Origin: Mayamaea pseudoterrestris
Taxonomy: Eukaryota; Bacillariophyta; Bacillariophyceae; Sellaphorales; Sellaphoraceae
Direction of reading: 5' to 3'
Assembly: GCA_027923505.1 (NCBI GenBank)
Contig: BROI01000002.1
Coordinates: 558,001-622,000 of the forward strand
Length of the DNA stretch: 64,000 nt
Under the pieces are notes generated by a model. The model saw only the letters and a program-made list of their open reading frames with translations, was not told the origin of the DNA and searched no databases. Made by a program: the position numbers and the translations under genes. Shown piece by piece: positions 9,567 to 18,775 of the stretch; position 1 is the stretch's first letter, and every line of letters begins with the position of its first letter.

Positions 9567-12500
9567 TTAAATTTCAAAGTCTTCCGACAATATGTTTCGT
9601 ATCTTTTCGCAGCTTTCTTTGGCATCGCCCAGCAAGACGGCAGCATTCTCGCGAAACAACAAGGGATTTTGCATGCCGGCGTATCCCGTATTGCCAATGG
9701 ATCGCTTGCTGACAACTACTTGCTTGCTCTTCCAAACGCGAAGCACTGGCATGCCGTAAATTGAGCATCCAGGAATTTCTTCAGCTGCTGGACTGACAGT
9801 ATCGGATGCTCCAATCACAAGCGTCAAGTCGACCTCCCCAAATTCCTCGTTTATCTCCTCCATTTCAAACACCATATCGTATGGCACTCCAGCTTCAGCT
9901 AGTAGAACGTTCAGCTGACCAGGCATGCGGCCAGCAACTGGGTGAATACCAAAAATTACTTTCTTACCACTTGCCTTGAGCTTCTTGGCAATATCAGCAA
10001 TGGCAAACTGCGCCTGCGCAACGGCCAAGCCGTAACCTGGTGTAATGACAATCGACTTGGCCTCTCGGAGAGCTGTAGCTACATCGTCGACACTAATAGT
10101 GGCAATTTCTCCGTCAAACACTGGCTCCTCTCCAGGAGTCATTGCCTTTGTACCAGCGCCACCAAGCACCACCGAAACAATGTCACGCCCCATTGCTTGA
10201 CACATGATCCACGTCAATATTGCTCCAGAGAAGCCAATTAGTGCTCCCACTTGAGCTAAGAGAGGGTTTTGAAGGAGAAAACCTTCGGCGACGAGCGCCC
10301 ATCCAGAGTAGCTATTCAGAATGGTTACCACGACCGGCATGTCAGCACCACCGATACTGGCGGTGAGATGATAACCAAGCAGGGACGATACAACTGCCAC
10401 AAGTTCTAGCGCGCCGAGTTGTAGCGTGTCTGGGTCCAAACCCAAGCCAGCACCCAGGGAAGGATCCAAAAAGGTAGCCAAGCCCAGAGCACATACGCCG
10501 AGCAGACCAGCATTGATTCCGTCACGGCCAGGTAGCGACAATGGTTTCGAATCCATCATTTCCGAGAGCTTGCCAAACGCGACCAATGATCCGGAAAACG
10601 TGACACCTCCGACCAGTACAGCCAAGTAAATCATGGAAAGGATTCCATTTGAAAGGTCGCCACCAGAAAGGAACTCGCCAGCTGCTCCAGTCATTGCTGC
10701 AATACCAACTAGCGAGTGAAACGCAGCCACCGTCTGAGGAAGCTCCGTCGGCCCAACTCCTGAAGCTAGGACTGCACCAATGGAGGCACCGATTCCTCCA
10801 AGAAGTCCAACTTGTTCAAAGGCCGTGACTGAAGCTCCTGCAACAGACATGTCGCCAACCGTGGCGGCCAAACCTAGACCGACTCCAGTCATACCAAGAA
10901 CGTTGCCTGTTCGAGCTGTTTCTTGCTTCGAAAGACTAGCGATACCGGCAATGCAGCAAATAGCGCTAGCGATGGATACCGTTCCAGACATAGAGCCAAT
11001 GTCACCGAATCCTCCAAACACTGACGCAACCAGGCCTCCGATCAATAATGCAACCGGAATACTATACAGTTCAAAATAGTCACGCGGATCACCTTCGCGA
11101 CGAAACAAGTCCAGCATTTTGCCACTGACTAGGAACCCGCCAACAATATTGATAAACGAGAGCGTTATTGCTAGCGCTCCCATCCAGTGGGAGGGCGAAT
11201 CAGGAATCAGCGATCCGCCAGAATTATGCGCCAACAAAATCATTCCACCAAGCGCTGTCGTGCCTGAAATGGCATTTGTGACTGCCATGAGGGGCGAGTG
11301 TAGCGCTGGTGCGACGCCCCAGACGACTTGGTAGCCCGCCAATCCAGCCAAGGCAAATGTGGCCAGTAGCGAGACGCTACTTTGGTCGGCACCCGCACCA
11401 AAAGCAACCAAAGCCGCAGCTAATATGCTAGCAAATCCAGCATTCTTGATGAATGAATCCTTTTGCTTCTGCTCCGCAAGAGCTCGCTTTTCTTCTGGCG
11501 ACAACATAATTTCTGCCACAGTCTCAACCTTGGGTGGGGGAGGTGGCTCGTAAGCTTTGATCTTGTCCGGCCATCGCGCTTCCCCGTCGTAGGCAATAAG
11601 CATGTTTTGCACTGCGTCATCCTCCAGATCGATTTGGAACACAAACTTCTCCTTGGTTGTTTGTGGACCAATGCTTAGAATAAACTTTGCAACATTATTT
11701 GCGAACAAGTTGGAGGCCGTCGTTGCCAGTCGACTCGGCAGGTCTGTATATCCAACAATTTTAACTCCATTTGAAGTAGTGACAACCTCATTTGGTCGTG
11801 TTTGGGCAACATTACCTCCATTGGCAGCCGCTAGATCAACGCAGACCGACCCAGCCTTCATTGCGCTCAACATTTCTTCATTGACGAGGATCGGAGCCTT
11901 GCGTCCCGGAATAAGCGCCGTCGTAATAATTATATCCACTTCGCGAGCCTGTGCCATCATCATTTTAGCCTGTGCCTTTTTGTATTCCTCGCTGACTTCC
12001 TTTGCATATCCACCAGCTCCCGCTCCATCCTCATCAATGTCAACCTCTAGGAATGTGGCACCCATACTCTCGACCTGTTCCTTTGTCACACTCCTTACAT
12101 CAAACGCCCGCACAATGGCTCCCATATTTTTGGCCGTTTGAATCGCCGCCAGTCCAGCCACGCCAGCGCCCAATACCAGCACCTTGGCGGGCGGCACCTT
12201 GCCAGCCGCCGTCATTTGGCCCGCAAAGAAGCGCGGAAACTGCTCGGCCGCCTCAATGACGGCCCGATAGCCGGCAATGTTGGCCTGGGAGCTGAGAGTG
12301 TCAAAGGATTGTCCGCGAGAAAGTAAGCGAGGCACGCAGTCCAATGCAAACACGTTTGTCTTTTGGTTGGCGAGTGACTGGTAGAGTTCCGGATATATTG
12401 CAGGTTGAATGGTTGCAATGAGCGTCTTGCCGGCAAGTTTTGGGACTTCGTTCTCGGTAGGAGGACGTATTTTTGTCAAAATGTCAGCATCCTTGTAGAC

Positions 12501-13002
12501 TCGATCGGCTGGAACGACTGTTGCACCCTCATCAATATATACTTCATCACTAAATCCAGCCTTGACGCCAGCTGCGAATACAACAAGCAAATCATTGAGC
12601 TCAGACTCATATCTGTCTGCAAACTGCCTGCATCATAATTTCAAGTATTTTCTACTCACCGCCCTCCTGCACCAAGACGCGAAATCCAGCCTTGGTCAAT
12701 GTCAAGACGGAGTCGGGTGTTTGCGAAACGCGATTCTCGCCTTTAAAGTCCTCGGCGAGTACGCCAATGGTAAGCTCGGAATAATGAATCGGCTGACCAA
12801 GGATTCGAGACTTTGGAATGGAAACTGATGAAACCTTTGTTTCGGACTCTCGTTCAATCGTGGCCCAGAGAGGAGACAAGGTTCCTTGTAAGAAATCAGC
12901 CTTGCCATGAGGAGTAGTAACAGGCCGGTTTAACCTTAGACTCCGTGGCTGAAAGGCCTCGACAGCCGCAAATAATACGAGAACGGAATCGATTAACCTC
13001 AT
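9567..13002 (-). CDS. Proton-translocating NAD(P) transhydrogenase, alpha-beta fusion
   Basis: Two exons, 13002-12660 and 12571-9567, split by an 89-nt intron; the product is 1,115 residues, comparable with animal NNT. Order is dI (NAD(H) binding, [20 protein letters not shown]), a membrane region, then the beta-type membrane region and dIII (NADP(H) binding, [20 protein letters not shown] and [15 protein letters not shown]). This is the alpha-then-beta order of animals rather than the beta-then-alpha order of apicomplexans. The enzyme couples hydride transfer from NADH to NADP+ to proton movement. The N-terminus is odd for a mitochondrial enzyme: a signal-peptide-like [16 protein letters not shown] followed by FQPRS and a basic stretch, which is the plastid-type bipartite signal. 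The start is Met at 13002; an upstream in-frame extension would mask this signal. Confidence 0.93.
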
Positions 13003-13349
13003 GTTTAAATGTAACAAGTGCCGATGTTGACAATTGAAGCAACAGCGGTGCAAGGATCCTTGGGACCATTCGGTCGAGATCTTTTGGCGCATCTGCCTCG
13101 CGTCAAAACCGAACAGGTGAACCAGTGCGACGCGAAGCAAATGATGAGTCGCGCTCAGACTCTTTTTGATCCGTTGGTTTTGTTCCATGGATCGTCGATC
13201 CTTCGGAAAGACATCCTTCGATCCTACTTTGGCCAAGTTGAGAACGACGCTTGCTTCCCTCCTCGGCAGCATGCTGTCCAAGCTTCACAATATATCGCCT
13301 TGAGCGAGATTGAGAGAGAGCCCTTCGCAAGCAACAAACAAAAGTAGCC
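13003..13349. other. Divergent promoter region PNT / repeat protein
   Basis: 347 bases between divergent start codons. It must hold both promoters; no motif recognised and the short frames crossing it lack features. Confidence 0.5.
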
Positions 13350-14522
13350 ATGGTTCATACGCGCCACCAGGAAACAAAGCACGAGCGGACCGACGAGGAA
13401 GCGCCAGTGGAGAATGAACCCGTCTCCAAGCAAGCCAGGCGAGGTGGAAGCAAGACGGGTGGCGGACGCGGGTCGAACCAGTACCAGAAAAAGCCCAAGG
13501 AGGATGAACGCGAGGAGGAAGAGCATGGCCGCCGCGGGTCCAATCAGTACCAAAAGAAGCCCAAGGATCATCATGAGGAGGAAGAGGAGGAGGAGAAAGA
13601 GGAGGAAGGCCGTGGACGCCGCGGATCCAACCAGTTTGCAAAGAAGCCAAAGCACGAAGGCGAGGAGGAAGCGCGTCGCGACCAGGGAGAAGAAAAGCAT
13701 GGGCGCCGAGGATCCAATCAGTTTGTAAAGAAGCCGAAGAATGAAGGACAGGAGGAAACGACGCAAGACCAAGGCCAGGGAGAAGAGGGACACGGGCGCC
13801 GCGGATCCAACCAGTACCAGAAAAAACCCAAGAGCGAAGGCAAGCAAGGTGGGCGTGGACGCCGTGGATCGAACCAGTATCAGAAGAAGCCAAAGAATGA
13901 AGGCGAAGAGGACCGAGATGAGCCGACTGAAATGTACGTCAACAGACTGCCCGTTTTGGCGTTGTGGACGTCGGTCGTAAGCGAATGTTTGGGCTTTTCT
14001 AAAGAAGAAGCTTACACGTACGGCGACTGGGTGGCCGGAACTTTGTCTCATGCGAACGAGCGTCAGCGTGAACAGTATCGGGCCAAGATCAAAGAGTCGA
14101 CTATTCTGGATGATACAGGTGATCGCGAAGCATCAATTGTGGATGCAGATCATGTTCAAATTATGGGCTCCGTTAACATCCCAGTTATGGAACTGGACGG
14201 TAATCTTGTCGCCATGAAGAATAAGCAAGTGATCGACCCCGGAGAAGCACAGCAATATCTAGAGTCTGTGTTTGGCGACAATTTAGAGACAGCCTACAAT
14301 GCCATGATGAAGGTGGCGAAAGGTATTAAGCCCGACGAGCTTCGCATGCGCTCGTATGAACTGTACGAGCAGTTTCGCCCCGAGTGGAAAGGGTGGGGCG
14401 TGCCAGGAAGATTGGAGTTGGAAGAGATTGAGATCGCGGCTGAATATTTGGAGGGTGAAGGAGACGATGACGAGGATGAAGAAGATTACAAGGAAGGTGA
14501 CGATGTTGAAGCGGATGAATAG
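13350..14522 (+). CDS. RGSNQYQKKPK-repeat protein with conserved C-terminal domain
   Basis: 390 residues from ATG 13350. The N-terminal half is highly charged and holds six copies of an RRGSNQ(Y/F)xKKPK repeat (about residues 40-50, 62-72, 91-101, 120-130, 151-161 and 172-182) separated by Glu-rich spacers. This is low-complexity sequence of a kind often seen in nucleic-acid-binding proteins. A globular domain follows (about 192-365), starting VNRLPVLALWTSVVSECLGF and including EEAYTYGDWV, a VFGDNLETAYNAMM block and an EQFRPEWKGWG block; the end is acidic. The same domain forms most of the gene at 16200-16880, so the two are paralogues 2 kb apart. I recall similar INRAPVLTLW domains in bacterial hypothetical proteins, unverified. 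Probably nuclear; function unknown. Confidence 0.8.
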   Translation: MVHTRHQETKHERTDEEAPVENEPVSKQARRGGSKTGGGRGSNQYQKKPKEDEREEEEHGRRGSNQYQKKPKDHHEEEEEEEKEEEGRGRRGSNQFAKKPKHEGEEEARRDQGEEKHGRRGSNQFVKKPKNEGQEETTQDQGQGEEGHGRRGSNQYQKKPKSEGKQGGRGRRGSNQYQKKPKNEGEEDRDEPTEMYVNRLPVLALWTSVVSECLGFSKEEAYTYGDWVAGTLSHANERQREQYRAKIKESTILDDTGDREASIVDADHVQIMGSVNIPVMELDGNLVAMKNKQVIDPGEAQQYLESVFGDNLETAYNAMMKVAKGIKPDELRMRSYELYEQFRPEWKGWGVPGRLELEEIEIAAEYLEGEGDDDEDEEDYKEGDDVEADE

Positions 14523-14644
14523 GCGGGCGAAGGTAAATCTAAAGTCAGCGACGCTGCTTCACATATGCATGATGCAATCCTGTACCTTCTTTGCACGTTG
14601 TATAAGAAATTAATAATATTAGTATGCAACAATACGTGTCTAAG

Positions 14645-15901
14645 CTACCGATTATGAGTCACGTGAAGCATGCCTTTCGCCCATTCGTAGACGACAAACA
14701 TGGTGCCCACCATCGGGATCACTTTGAGCAATTCAGGCGTCAATCCTCGATAGAGGGCCGTTAAACCTTCCTGGAAGAAGAGTTTGGAAAATTGCTGTCG
14801 ACTTGACAGACGCAAAGCTGGATCAGTCACGTGCAAATTCTGAACTTGCATGCGGCGACGAATTGTATCCATGGGGAAGGTAATGAGCGTGGCCAAAATG
14901 CCACTTGAAGCTCCACATGCCAGCGTTAGTACCATGCCTAGCTTGTTTTCTCCGCTGTCCGCGTCAATTTTTCGTAAATTGTAGAATAGATCATCGTCAA
15001 GCAAGTGTTCCTTGAGCGTGCCGTACACCGTATAAGAGACACCAAAGTTTGGAATTGCCACAAGCAACGTCGGCCAAATACCGGCATAAAATCCTCGCAG
15101 TCCTTCGGCACGATAAATCTTGACAAAGCAGTCGGTAATGCCTCGATAATGCTCGGCGCCTTCCAATTCCGTCACCAGTCGAGTTCGGACCAAATCGAGT
15201 GGATAGCAAGCAAGACAAGCCGACACTCCAGCGAGTGAACCACTGATAAACTTGTGAAGAGCTGGTGTCTCGTCGGGAGTAAATGTTGCTGGCGTTTGAT
15301 GTGGTATGCTTGTGCTTGTCGATGACGAGCCTTGAGCGGAAGCTCGTCGTTGTCTCTGCAACTCCAACTTTCGTTCTCGCTCCTCCACGTCGCGCTGTTC
15401 CTTCATGGTGATCTTGGACAGTCGTCGAACTAGCTGCGCCTGTGTTTGACTCTCAGCTTCTCTAGCCTGAGCGTCTCGTCCACTCAGAACGTCGAGTGAA
15501 TGTTCATATACAAAAAAGTTAATCGCGCTGTAGGGAAATCTATGCAAAACGCTGGTCATGTTTCCCTTCCAAAAGCTTTTAATGCCACCTCGTTCAATAA
15601 TCTTGTGAATTCCACCCGACAAAGACATGGCAAACTTGGGACGATTCTCTCGTGTCGTCACAAGGGAATGCACCTGAAACAGAATCGTTAGCCGTGAAAA
15701 TGGAGCAGTCAGCGTCTTGGCGGCACTCCCAGCCAGACCGCCGCATATCAATTGCTTTGCAGCTTCTGTATATCGCGAATCATTGACCGGACCAGAGAGT
15801 CGATCCTCCTCTGGTAATCGTCGTCGCAGTGGTGGTTGTAACGTGTTGTCGGAATGAAGATGTTCCTTCGACTCGGACTTGATGGAATCAGGATTGGTCA
15901 T
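14645..15901 (-). CDS. Mitochondrial carrier family (SLC25) transporter
   Basis: 418 residues in one exon. Three tandem carrier repeats carry the Px(D/E)xx(K/R) signatures: PFSRLTILFQ near residue 67 (Ser in place of the acid), PLDLVRTRL near 236 and PMDTIRRRM near 343, each with downstream G-rich helices. The APFxRLTILFQ form resembles the plant/CoA-ATP branch near SLC25A42 and related adenine-nucleotide carriers, so a nucleotide or CoA substrate is plausible but not proven. A charged insert of about 75 residues (roughly 140-215) separates repeats one and two, much longer than usual. The gene converges with the repeat-protein gene (122-base gap). Confidence 0.9.
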   Translation of the reverse strand: MTNPDSIKSESKEHLHSDNTLQPPLRRRLPEEDRLSGPVNDSRYTEAAKQLICGGLAGSAAKTLTAPFSRLTILFQVHSLVTTRENRPKFAMSLSGGIHKIIERGGIKSFWKGNMTSVLHRFPYSAINFFVYEHSLDVLSGRDAQAREAESQTQAQLVRRLSKITMKEQRDVEERERKLELQRQRRASAQGSSSTSTSIPHQTPATFTPDETPALHKFISGSLAGVSACLACYPLDLVRTRLVTELEGAEHYRGITDCFVKIYRAEGLRGFYAGIWPTLLVAIPNFGVSYTVYGTLKEHLLDDDLFYNLRKIDADSGENKLGMVLTLACGASSGILATLITFPMDTIRRRMQVQNLHVTDPALRLSSRQQFSKLFFQEGLTALYRGLTPELLKVIPMVGTMFVVYEWAKGMLHVTHNR

Positions 15902-16199
15902 GGTGCCCGAGTAGAGTGTGCTAATTTACTTGCGGCGCTTTTGTGTGAGATTGAGTACAATATCACCTTAAGCAAAACGCTTTCCAGTGCACGTTGCGGG
16001 AGAGTAATGGTTTACGCCAGCGCCAGCGCGATGAGGTTTCCGTCGTCCTTTTCCATGGTCGGCAACGAGTCGAGGCGTTTCAGCTGGGACAGAAAGGGGC
16101 TTAACAAGAAATGACTGGCACGGAAAAACATTGCAGGCATATATAGAACTGATTAGCTATCGTGTTTCTCTAATGTAGCAAGTGAAGGTACCGTATCGT

Positions 16200-16880
16200 C
16201 TACTTTCCACCTGCTTTAAACGCCATATTATGAAGCTTCTCCAAATCGAAGTGTCCCTTTGCCCCGCGTTTGTTCGTCTCTGGTTTAAATTCACTTAACA
16301 ACTCATAGGCGCGATTGCGCACATCGTCCGCGTCAAGGCTCTGCGCCAGTTCCATCATGGCGTCATGCGTGCTCTGCAGCTTGTCGCCAAACTTCTTTTC
16401 CAAATAGCGGCGGACCGTCTCCGGCTTGATCATGGTGCCTTTTTTCGCCATGATAGCGAATAGTTGCCCATCCACTCTCTTGACGGGAATTTTCATCTGC
16501 GCAAACACGTTTACGTGATTTTCGTCTACTACATGTTCTTCACGTTGGCCTTTGGTATCAGTTTTTCCCTTTTGCTTGTCACTTGGTCTTGTTGACTCAA
16601 CCTTGCGACCTCTGGTAGCAGCCAGCGAACTCGACACCCACCGCCCATACGTGTAAGCTTCATCAGTGCTAAAACCCAGGCGTTCCGCAACTACCGACAC
16701 CCACAATGTGAGAACAGGAGCTCTATTAATGTCGATTTCGTCATCCGACTCTTGACGTTTGGTAGCGCCTTGCTTTTTCGTGCGCCCTTTACTGCCAGTA
16801 TCAACATCCCGCTTCGCTTTCTTCGCCTTTGGCTCCTCCGAGGACGCTGCCTCGTTGTCATGCTTACGGCCCTTTGTCAT
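16200..16880 (-). CDS. Paralogue of the RGSNQ-repeat protein, short basic N-terminus
   Basis: 226 residues from ATG 16880; the frame extends further upstream only to a TTG. The N-terminal 60 residues are Lys/Arg-rich (KAKKAKRD, KGRTKKQG) and likely nuclear-localising. The rest matches the C-terminal domain of the protein at 13350-14522 block for block: INRAPVLTLWVSVVAERLGF, DEAYTYGRWV, a VxRVDGQLFAIM segment, RRYLEKKFGDKLQSTHDAMM and a LSEFKPETNKRGAKG close. It lacks the RGSNQ repeats, so the domain is the conserved unit and the repeats a lineage addition or loss. It is divergent from the FHA gene with 194 bases between starts. Function unknown. Confidence 0.75.
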   Translation of the reverse strand: MTKGRKHDNEAASSEEPKAKKAKRDVDTGSKGRTKKQGATKRQESDDEIDINRAPVLTLWVSVVAERLGFSTDEAYTYGRWVSSSLAATRGRKVESTRPSDKQKGKTDTKGQREEHVVDENHVNVFAQMKIPVKRVDGQLFAIMAKKGTMIKPETVRRYLEKKFGDKLQSTHDAMMELAQSLDADDVRNRAYELLSEFKPETNKRGAKGHFDLEKLHNMAFKAGGK

Positions 16881-17074
16881 CGTCGCTGCTTTGAAATATG
16901 AATGATCTCTTGAGCGTTGGTTCGCAAGTGTAGTGTTCTCAAACCGCAATCAAGCAGCGCTTCGTAAGCGAGTTCGCATCGAGCTACTTGTAGCGACGAC
17001 GTAGCTGGGCAGTACCGCACGGACATCTCGGACGCGGATCGTTTCACATCAACGCAGAACCTCATTAGCTGACC

Positions 17075-18634
17075 ATGATGGCAAATGCAAGCTCACCCGA
17101 CAGTGAAGCTCCTGCCGGCAGCCTTCATCCTAGCGAGACAGAACAGGACGAGCAGAAGGTCAATGCTGAAGATGGGAACGAGAATGAAATAAATACCAAG
17201 AGCGACGCGGAGCCACAGGAGTCGGAGCCGGATGATGACAGCGATGATGCTGCGCATGATCATGAATCGACAATAAATGTAAATGAAGCACCTTTGGCAC
17301 CAGCAAATAACACGAAGCAAGATGCAGACTCTCAATCCTTGTCAGACGAAGAAGAAATTCTCGGAAGCATTCCCGAGACTGTGGGTGGAACTATTGCGAG
17401 CCCTGCCTTTTGTTTACTTGCCGGTTGCGTCATGGAAGATAACGTCTATCGACCAGCAAACATTGCAATCACCTGCCTACCTGCAACTCTGGGACGTCAT
17501 CGCATGTCTGACGATGAGAATTTTATTTCCATGGGTAAGCTTCGAGTCTTGTCGCGGCAAATGTTGCGCATTGATTATCGCACCAGGGACGGCACGTTAC
17601 TTCACGAAAAAGGCAAGTTTTCGTTTGTCAAAGACAAGGCGGAAAGAAAATTCATCGGATCCATTCCAGTATCGCCTGATGAAGCCTTCTTTTCTGTGAC
17701 GAGCTTGGGAAAGAATAACATTCATGTCAATGGCAAGCGACTCTCGCAGGGCCAGTCTGTTCAAGTTGCCAATGGCGACGCGATTAAAGTGTCTTGCTAC
17801 ATGCTTTACTTTCTCTTGCCGACGCAAGCACCAACGCAAACCATGCAGTTTGGAGCGAGTAGTCCAAAGAGAAAGGCTCCAACGACCAAGAAACGCCCGG
17901 TGCCACTGACAGTGGTCAGCACGGCCATGCCATCGATCATTACAAAGAAGAAGAAAATTGCAGCAGTCCCCACCGCCACCAGTACGCAAAGTGCTATCAG
18001 CGGCGGCACTACGGGTAGCAACGTTGGTGGCTGGTTGAACCTTCAAATTGAGCTGGACGCCACACCGACGGACGAACTCTTGGTGCAGTGCGTTGACGCT
18101 ATTGACGCTGGCTCGTGGGATCGTCGACTAGGTATGCTCGGTAATACCATTGCATATCGCGCCGTGGTAGCCTGTGCTACTGATCCTCGCATGCAGAACC
18201 AAGACGTTGAATCAAACGGCGTTGAGCGCAACGACGTGTTGAACTGGATTAATGACTCGTATATGTATGGTGAATGGTCGCGAAAGATCCAGACGAAGGT
18301 GGAGAGCAAAACGTTCATTGCTAACCTTACCAAAGCAATGACCAAGGCGGGATACACGCGAACGACTAACTTAGGGCGATTCATTCGATGGAATTTGCCA
18401 GGTATCTCTGTGCCCAATACAAACGCAATGATTGGTGACGAGGGCAAGGAACCTGCCGATGAAAAATCAGTGGAAGGCAATGGAAGCGATGATGCACAGA
18501 GCGAAGAAGAAGGCAATGAAGACGAAGCGCCTAGTGGTGCCGAGGGGAAAGAGTCGGAGGACCATGAGAGTCATGACGATGGCTTGATTGAAGAAAAATC
18601 TGCTGGTCAGGCGACATCAGCGGATACTGAATAA
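17075..18634 (+). CDS. FHA-domain nuclear protein
   Basis: 519 residues in one exon. An acidic, Ser-rich N-terminus (1-95) precedes a forkhead-associated domain (about 140-250): LGRH with the Gly-Arg of the phosphothreonine pocket, then VLSRQMLRIDY, SLGKNNIHVNGKRL and a VANGDAIKVSCYML close. FHA domains bind phosphothreonine peptides; this layout resembles Fhl1/Ifh-type and plant FHA2-like nuclear regulators. A basic linker with KKKKI may be a nuclear signal. A second conserved-looking block at about 335-450 (from GGWLNLQIELD to RFIRWNLPG) could be a winged-helix-like fold, unconfirmed. The tail is acidic. Partner phosphoproteins are unknown. Confidence 0.8.
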   Translation: MMANASSPDSEAPAGSLHPSETEQDEQKVNAEDGNENEINTKSDAEPQESEPDDDSDDAAHDHESTINVNEAPLAPANNTKQDADSQSLSDEEEILGSIPETVGGTIASPAFCLLAGCVMEDNVYRPANIAITCLPATLGRHRMSDDENFISMGKLRVLSRQMLRIDYRTRDGTLLHEKGKFSFVKDKAERKFIGSIPVSPDEAFFSVTSLGKNNIHVNGKRLSQGQSVQVANGDAIKVSCYMLYFLLPTQAPTQTMQFGASSPKRKAPTTKKRPVPLTVVSTAMPSIITKKKKIAAVPTATSTQSAISGGTTGSNVGGWLNLQIELDATPTDELLVQCVDAIDAGSWDRRLGMLGNTIAYRAVVACATDPRMQNQDVESNGVERNDVLNWINDSYMYGEWSRKIQTKVESKTFIANLTKAMTKAGYTRTTNLGRFIRWNLPGISVPNTNAMIGDEGKEPADEKSVEGNGSDDAQSEEEGNEDEAPSGAEGKESEDHESHDDGLIEEKSAGQATSADTE

Positions 18635-18775
18635 GCTGGAAATCGGAATAAGCTGGATAGTAATTTGTGTCATCAATGTAATCCGTTCTACAATGTATAC
18701 TAGTACCTAAAAGTCATAGCTTTAATGTATGCTGCACTGCTAATTTTAAATTTGCGCTCGCTACTCGAATGGCCT

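Noticed and set aside
10426-12326. Several plus-strand frames inside the transhydrogenase gene
   Set aside because: They lie antisense to a well-supported enzyme and have Pro/Ser/Ala composition typical of shadow frames.
16881-16949. N-terminal extension of the short paralogue
   Set aside because: The upstream frame starts at TTG and has no match in the paralogous protein.
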